DNA from: Gavia stellata
Taxonomy: Eukaryota; Chordata; Aves; Gaviiformes; Gaviidae
Direction of reading: 5' to 3'
Assembly (NCBI RefSeq): GCF_030936135.1
Contig: NC_082600.1
Coordinates: 19,971,943-20,035,942, forward strand
Length of the DNA: 64,000 nt
The translations under genes were made by a program, and so were the position numbers. The notes under the pieces were generated by a model. It saw nothing but the letters and a program-made list of their open reading frames with translations, searched no databases and was not told the DNA's origin. Below are positions 57,801 to 64,000 of this stretch, in pieces; positions within the stretch are counted from its first letter, which is position 1; every line of letters starts with the position of its first letter.

Positions 57801-60629
57801 TTCTGCTATAATTATGGGTCTCTGTTCAGTTTCTTATTACTCAAAGAATCTTTGGTTTTACATGACTATTTAATTAATCCCATAATTTTCTGAATTACAA
57901 ATCACATTTTAAATTTCTCCATTTATCAGGGTGGCAAACCACTTGATTAGTTTTACAGTACAGAATTCCCATAAGGTCTGATTATTATAGATCGGCTCCA
58001 CATCACTGTGTTGCATCAATCACTTGAGGCTCAATCATTTCAATATGAAGCAGGAAAAGAAAGCATTTTGTATTTACATGACATCATTTTGGTCCCAGTT
58101 CAACAGAGCATTTAAGCCCATGTTCATGGGCTAGGAGTTCACCAGGACTCAGCATGTGTTTCAGCAAATGAATGATGCTTTGCTGTATCAGGGAAGGACC
58201 TGAAAGAGCTCAGCTGTATGAAAATGGCGTATCTGCCCCTTACAGCACACACCACACAGGAGAGCTGTGATGCACCTCCAGCAAAGCTGCTTATCTTACA
58301 AGTATTACACAGATGCTCTCTGCAGGAGGTAGGAGGTGCTGGTAGAGTCAGCAGCAGCATTTTCATCTGATTCATGTTTCTGAGGGTCTTGGTCCCAGAT
58401 CAGTATAGCAAGAATTCATGCTTAAATCCCGGTGCAGATAACTGGGTTGAAATCCATGCTGACCTGAAGGTGCACACTAGCTGGTGTTGCTACCTCCCAC
58501 TGCAACCCCACTTGGCTGTGTGTTTGCTCTCCTGTACACTTCAGTGGGAGCTACTGGAGCCCTGTAGTGCTGTAGTGGCTCACTTCCACTCTAAGGCTGA
58601 CAATCTTAACACATTATTTTCAGAAAAAAAATTTGTTTCTTGCTGGCTTCTGTTCAAAGGAAGAAGGGAGAGTCATTAAAAGCTGTTTTGCGTATACCCT
58701 CCACAGCACCATTTTCTCCAAGTGAGGTGTACCATGGCAACCACCGATGTGGATCTCAGGGTGCAGGAGATCCACTGAGGACTGCCAAAGCCTGTGAAAA
58801 CTCATCTGTGCTAAAAGGTACCAAATGCCATTCAAAAACTACTGTGGCAACCTGTAAAAGACTCAAAGGATGCCACCCAAATTAACTCATTGTTTTATTA
58901 ACAATTATAATCCTTGGAACTTATTCAGTACCTTGCAGTTTGTAGACTAAAATGCTAGAATCAAATTAAAATCCCCAAATTCCTTTTCTACAGTATGGAC
59001 AAGTTACTGCAAAGCAAGATACCATGTGAGTTTTCAATGTGGAAATGTTGGGGATCTGGTTCCTCAACAGCAGGGGTTGAACAACCTTGCAGTCCCTGCA
59101 GGCTGGGCAGCTGGGGTGGAAAGCCATGTGGCTGAAGGGCTCCTCCTCCTCCCAGCATAATCCCTGGTAACCTGCCTGCTCTGCACTGGCTGAGCTGTGA
59201 AGGAATAACTGTGATGCTCATGTCATGGGAGCAAACCTGGGAATGGACTACCAGATCTCCTACCCAACCCTGCAACTCTCTCCTGTGGATCAAAGGGGAC
59301 AGACATAAAAAGTTTTCTTCTGAGAAGATGAGAAAAATGGTTTTTACTTAGTTTGTGGGGTTTTTTTCTATGGGTAATACAAAGTTCTAGCTTTTTTTTC
59401 CACAGGGAACTCCTCACTCAACCTTGCCAGGAGGTACTGTATCAGTACAGCGTTATGAAACCAGTTTGCATTTGATAAGATGTCTCCATTTCTTCAGACC
59501 ACAGGTAAACTTTCTGTCAAGAAAGGAAACAGTACTTTTTTTCCCTTCACTTATTTATTAGTGGTGTGACTTACCATGGGTATAAAAGCAAACCACTCAC
59601 TGGCATGAAGACCTATTTAAACATTTAATCTGTATTAAGACATGGGCCAGTCAGTGATTTCATCCCTATGGATCTCAGCTTGACCTTTCTTCTGAAATTC
59701 TGACAGCTCCAAGGATCACAGTGTGCTTTGCCTGTGAGCTTATTGCTCCCATGCAGTCCACTTGTGCCTTGAAGATTACAGTCAGATGCAGGAAATACTC
59801 ATTTAACATACTGCATCCTGAGCCAGATCCTGCAAGGACACCATGTGCTCCCACAGCTTGCTGAGATTCTAATTTTGTAAAACTCTCAATGGAATCATAT
59901 GACAGCTGCAAATTTAGAAAAAAAAGTCTTGTCATTTGGACTCCACCGTGAACCTTTTGCAGGTCTTGGCTTCATTGGCCTGACTTAACTCCCCTCGTTT
60001 GATGAATCAGAGCATCCACTTCATAAAGAGAGGAGCCCTGGCACAGTGCCACCACCAAAGCTGTGAGATGTATTTGGGAATAACTGGTTGGGAACAAAGT
60101 ACTCCAACTTCTGTTTGGTTACAGTCAACAGGTCAGTGTGCTGCTCCTGCAGTTCAGAACAGCCCCTCTGGAGGGCTTTTGGTTTTGTCTAGGGACTTTC
60201 AAAACTAACAACATATTAAAGTAACAGCTATGAGAAGAGTTTGTGCCTCCAATGCTTCAACAACTAAGTGCATTTAATTAATGAGTGAAATGCACTCTGC
60301 TGTTGAATCATGTAGTCTGTATTGCCAGGGTTTCTCCCAGGAGAGACTGCATTTCCTACTCTCTTCAGCTTTTGCATTTATTAGTCTTAAGAGTCTCAAA
60401 GTCTTCAAATCGTCAGGCAGAAGCACAAGAACACACTGGAACAGAGCAGAAGTTAATACACTGTCTCAACAATTATACTAATTTGGGAAGACAATTTGTA
60501 ATTACTTTCAGGTCCATAAAGATAAATCAAAAGCACTTAATGCACAACTGCAGTGCATAAATGCTGTTTATTACCAGTGCTTTTCTTCTGTAGGTCTCAA
60601 TGCATCCTACAAAAGTAAGCTACTGCAAA
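48831..60629. other. Intergenic DNA, no gene recognised
   Basis: About 11.8 kb with no supportable coding exon on either strand. Base composition varies, with richer GC around 51200-51730 and 54900-55560. Two AT-rich stretches (about 52360-52660 and 57840-58135) carry clustered SOX- and homeobox-type motifs and are only candidate regulatory elements. No K2P channel pore motif (TxGYG/TxGFG in context) was seen, so KCNK13 is not supported here. Confidence 0.55.
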
Positions 60630-60740
60630 CCATTCTACAGGTGGGGAAATGGAATTACAGAAAACTTAAGTTATCTTTCCAAACCCCTGCTCTGACCCAA
60701 CATCATCCAGGCAAAGTCCAGGCTTCATAATTCTATATCT
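60630..60740 (-). repeat. MIR-like SINE remnant, reverse orientation
   Basis: The series ttctacaggtggggaaatgg, aattacagaaaacttaagtt and atctttccaaac follows the reverse complement of the MIR end-core ('ttacagatgaggaaactgaggcacagagaggttaagtaacttgccca'). It is diverged. Confidence 0.5.
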
Positions 60741-63700
60741 GATGCACCATAGTGCATGAAGTACTAATCACATAGAGAAAAGCAGTAGAGTTGTGCTCCA
60801 AGCCACAGATTTCACATCTGAGTTTGGAGCCCAGCCTACCCATTTCCCAAGCCTCGGGTGCATTGGTGTGTTTGTGTGGGCAGGTGTGCTGGAAGTTCCC
60901 AACCAGAGGCCACTAAATCCAAAATGTAGTGCAGCCTGAGTGCCAAGGTCTGATTTTTCCAGGGTCCAAGGGAAAATGAGAGTGAAACAGGTAGTCTGAG
61001 CCCTGATTTGGGTCTGCATATCTAGAAATTATCATCTAAAATACCCATAGGACTTGAGATTCATCGGGACTGAAGGTGAGCTGGGATCAGAAGATACATC
61101 TAAGGGTGTGTTTTTGCATCTTGGCCTCTCCTCCCTCCTTCGCCAAGGCTGTGGCTCCCACAGGATCTTCTGGTGAGGGCCAGCTGAGATTTCTGCTGCT
61201 CTGGTGAATAGATGTTCATTTCCCCAATGCTTGGAGCGTGGACAAGAGCCCTCCCTTCCTCTGGCAGCAAGCTGTTGTTCTGGTCTGAGTGGTCTCGTTG
61301 AGCTGTGTCCTGAGACAGCTTGCACTTCAACTGACTATGGTTTGAGGGTGTCTAGAGCTGGATCTATTGTCTCATAATGCAGAATCAAGCATGAAGCAGA
61401 TTACTGATCTGGTAAGAATTCACTCAAGTAGCTGAAGTTCCTTAAAAATATTTGCACTAGCAGGCTTGCCAACCTTGTATTTTCATCTCCATGAAGTCAT
61501 GAAGCTGGTGTAAACTCCTTATTCTGTGCTCTGGCTAATTTAATAAAAATGCAGTTGCATGTATGTGTTGGCCACTCCAGGGATGAAGTATTATTGTGTG
61601 GTATATGGATATGCTGTTAACAATCACAGGCCATGACAGTGGGTCTGATCACAAGAATACTTCCTTCAGTCTCTTCCAGCTGCTCAGTAAAGAAGGATAT
61701 TCAACAGCTAACCTGTCAAACTAGGAAAGTTTCTCTCCTGTGGTTATATGAACTCTGATAACCACAAAAAATGTAACACACTTGCACCTGCACTGAGGAC
61801 AGGACTCAAAGAACTCACAAAAGAGAACCATGAAAAAGCCACATAGCCAAAACATGTACACTGATTTATTCATTGTACAGTGGGAAGATAAACACTCATC
61901 TGCTTTTATACCTCAAGCACAACAAGCCTCATTAGAAGTCTATTCACAGCTCGTAGCAAGCTACAGACTCTAAAAGAGTCAGTGTACTTCAAGGAAGGTG
62001 TAAAGTCCATTGTCAGTCAGCAAAGCTATACTTAATCACGATCATATTCTCTGGTCACTAATTGGGAATTAAATTATTATATTATTCTTGGTTTTCAAAC
62101 AAACCATGGCAGCTTTAAATTGCTGAAGGGAAATATTAGCTGTAATCTTAAGTTATTGCAATGCTGTGATATATTCTGGTATTTAGTGTTATCATTTCTG
62201 TGTTTGTTTGAAATCGTTTACTGCATATGGCTCACTCTTGAACAGATGGCAGGAATTTTTGTTTCTGAATGTTGCTCTGATGGTGGAGGGTCAAGAATCC
62301 CTCAGTTACAGCAAACCACTGCAAAGGGCAACAGCGACTAGAAAGCAAGCGTGGTTTTTTTCCTTTCCTGCACAGGCAACCAACAACCAACCAACCAACC
62401 ACTATTTGCATGAGCCAGAGTGTGTGCTTATGGTGAGACAGACACCCACTGCTGCTGGGCATGCACGTCTCTGCTTTCCCCCGTGGTATGTGTGGAAGAT
62501 GGAGGTACAGAGAGAGTTAATGGGATAAATATGTTTTGGCTACACAAGAAAGTTGTCAATTCCAAGCATACTGGCTTGATTAGAGACATCTTGTTGGGCA
62601 ACACTTGTTTTTACAATTGAAGATTAACTCTGTAAGTCACATATAATCTTGACTCAGCCACAAATATGCCCAAATATAGACCCTGAAAAGAAGAGTCTAA
62701 GGTTTATAAAATGGGACCCAATAGGTGACTCATTTGTGTGTTTTTTAGAAAAAAATGAACATTTCTGTTTAAAGAACAACCAGTATTATTGGTATAGTAG
62801 GAAGAAATTGCCCAGACAGGCCCAGTGGTTTGGATCAATGCGACAGCCATTATATCACTGGGTACATTCTGTAATTATTGTATATTTAAACAGTGAATAG
62901 AGTATCACCCCCCAAACCCCATCATCCTGATCAAAGCTACCTGCATATAATGAGCTCTCTCAAAGTCTCCCTTCTCCTACCACACATGCTGCCAGCAAGC
63001 CTTTTTGTCCCATTTCTCACAAGCCCAAACACGCTTCCTTTTTGTATCAAGTAAGTTTTCCGCCCAACCAGAACACATCTGCTGCACTGTGGCCTCTCAC
63101 CTGAACCCACATGAGGAGCTGCTGCTCTCACAGCCTTCACCAGTGCTACACCATCTGACCTATGCAATTCAGCTCCTGCTCCTGCTGCCTCCTTCCCTGC
63201 ACATTTCTTCACTGTACAAAATCTGTCCCCATGTCCCAGACTGCCTCTGTTCCCCATCTCACACAACACAGCAGTTCCTGTACTTTTTGGACCATCAGCC
63301 TTGCTTTTGTTGTCATGGTACATTTTAGGAGAGGTCTTCCTCAGTTAAGAGCCAAAAGAGACTGTGGCACTTGCTCATGACGCAGAGCCTGTGGCACACA
63401 TGGACTGCTCCGAGGAACTGGCTGTGCCAGGTCACAGGAAGAACCCGTAAGTATGATGCATTTTTCCTTCCCTGCACTGTGCCTTTCAGTGTAGGTCACC
63501 CTACTCATGTCTCAACACAAAGCCCACAGCAGAAGAGGCCACCATAATGCTGCTGCTGTCATTCTTTCACCTTTCAGAACAGGAAGGAAAGAGAGTGAGA
63601 GGCAAAGCAAACCCAGCTTTTGCTGTGTCCCACTGAGGAAGCTGTGCCCTGCAGAGTGCCACCAGAGCAGCAGAGGAGCTGCTGCAGGGGAGGGCCTGAG

Positions 63701-64000
63701 CAGGCAAGTGCAGGTGCACATATGGCAAACTAAGGGACCTGCAGCTGTTAGAGGTGGTCAGAGCACCTTTCTAAAGGGAATGGGGTCACTGTTGTCACCA
63801 GTGTAGCACAATTTGGTGTATTTATCTGAGGACAAGACTTCCCCTTTTTCAAATTGACGTGGAACAAATTGCCTGCACAAAACAAAAGGTTTTGGAGACT
63901 TTACTCAGAAGGGGAAGACTTGCTTCTTGCCAAGCACACCTAGCTTTCACCTGCATCGCCAAATTAGCTTCGTACAATCCAGTCTGTGTTGTTTCAGAAC
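60741..64000. other. Intergenic DNA to window end
   Basis: No gene recognised. Contains a (CCAA)n tract at 62378-62403 and a somewhat more GC-rich stretch after 62950 with chance open frames in several phases. Nothing at 64000 suggests a cut exon. Confidence 0.55.
62378..62403. repeat. (CCAA)n microsatellite
   Basis: About six imperfect ccaa/caac units. Likely polymorphic in length. Confidence 0.8.

Overview
The window looks like nuclear genomic DNA from a bird. The evidence is that both genes are split by GT-AG introns of vertebrate type, the recognisable interspersed repeats are mostly CR1 LINE fragments plus one avian-type endogenous retroviral LTR, repeat density is low, and a CpG island stands out from otherwise AT-rich sequence. 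The species cannot be named from this alone. Nothing here looks bacterial, viral (apart from the LTR remnant) or plasmid-like.

Region 1 (1-21111, + strand) holds the 3' eleven coding exons of NRDE2, a nuclear RNA-surveillance factor that binds the exosome helicase MTR4. The exons join in frame into 1032 residues ending in a stop. The N-terminal part lies before the window. Its introns carry two CR1 fragments in inverted orientation, several very old MIR-like SINE remnants and A-rich tracts.

Region 2 (21112-24805) is the 3.7 kb gap between two genes that converge tail to tail. It holds the NRDE2 3' UTR, a short CR1 3' end and the PSMC1 3' UTR with a good poly(A) signal.

Region 3 (24806-33634, - strand) is the complete coding sequence of PSMC1, the Rpt2/S4 AAA+ ATPase of the 26S proteasome. 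It has eleven exons totalling 1323 nt, or 440 residues plus stop. The first coding exon is only the ATG. The promoter sits in a CpG island of about 1 kb (33130-34135).

Region 4 (34136-64000) is about 30 kb in which I can support no protein-coding gene. It holds an ERV LTR with an internal minisatellite of about 48 bp period (38960-39885), a few MIR-like remnants, simple repeats and unannotated AT-rich DNA, some of which may be regulatory. In mammals the neighbour on this side of PSMC1 is KCNK13 (from memory), and no exon of it is recognisable here.

The two genes are not functionally linked as an operon would be. NRDE2 acts in nuclear RNA decay and splicing, and PSMC1 in protein degradation. 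Their convergent order matches the mammalian arrangement, so this looks like conserved synteny. I found no convincing previously undescribed system. The most checkable oddities are the inverted CR1 pair inside an NRDE2 intron, the ATG-only exon of PSMC1, the weak NRDE2 splice donor and the LTR minisatellite.
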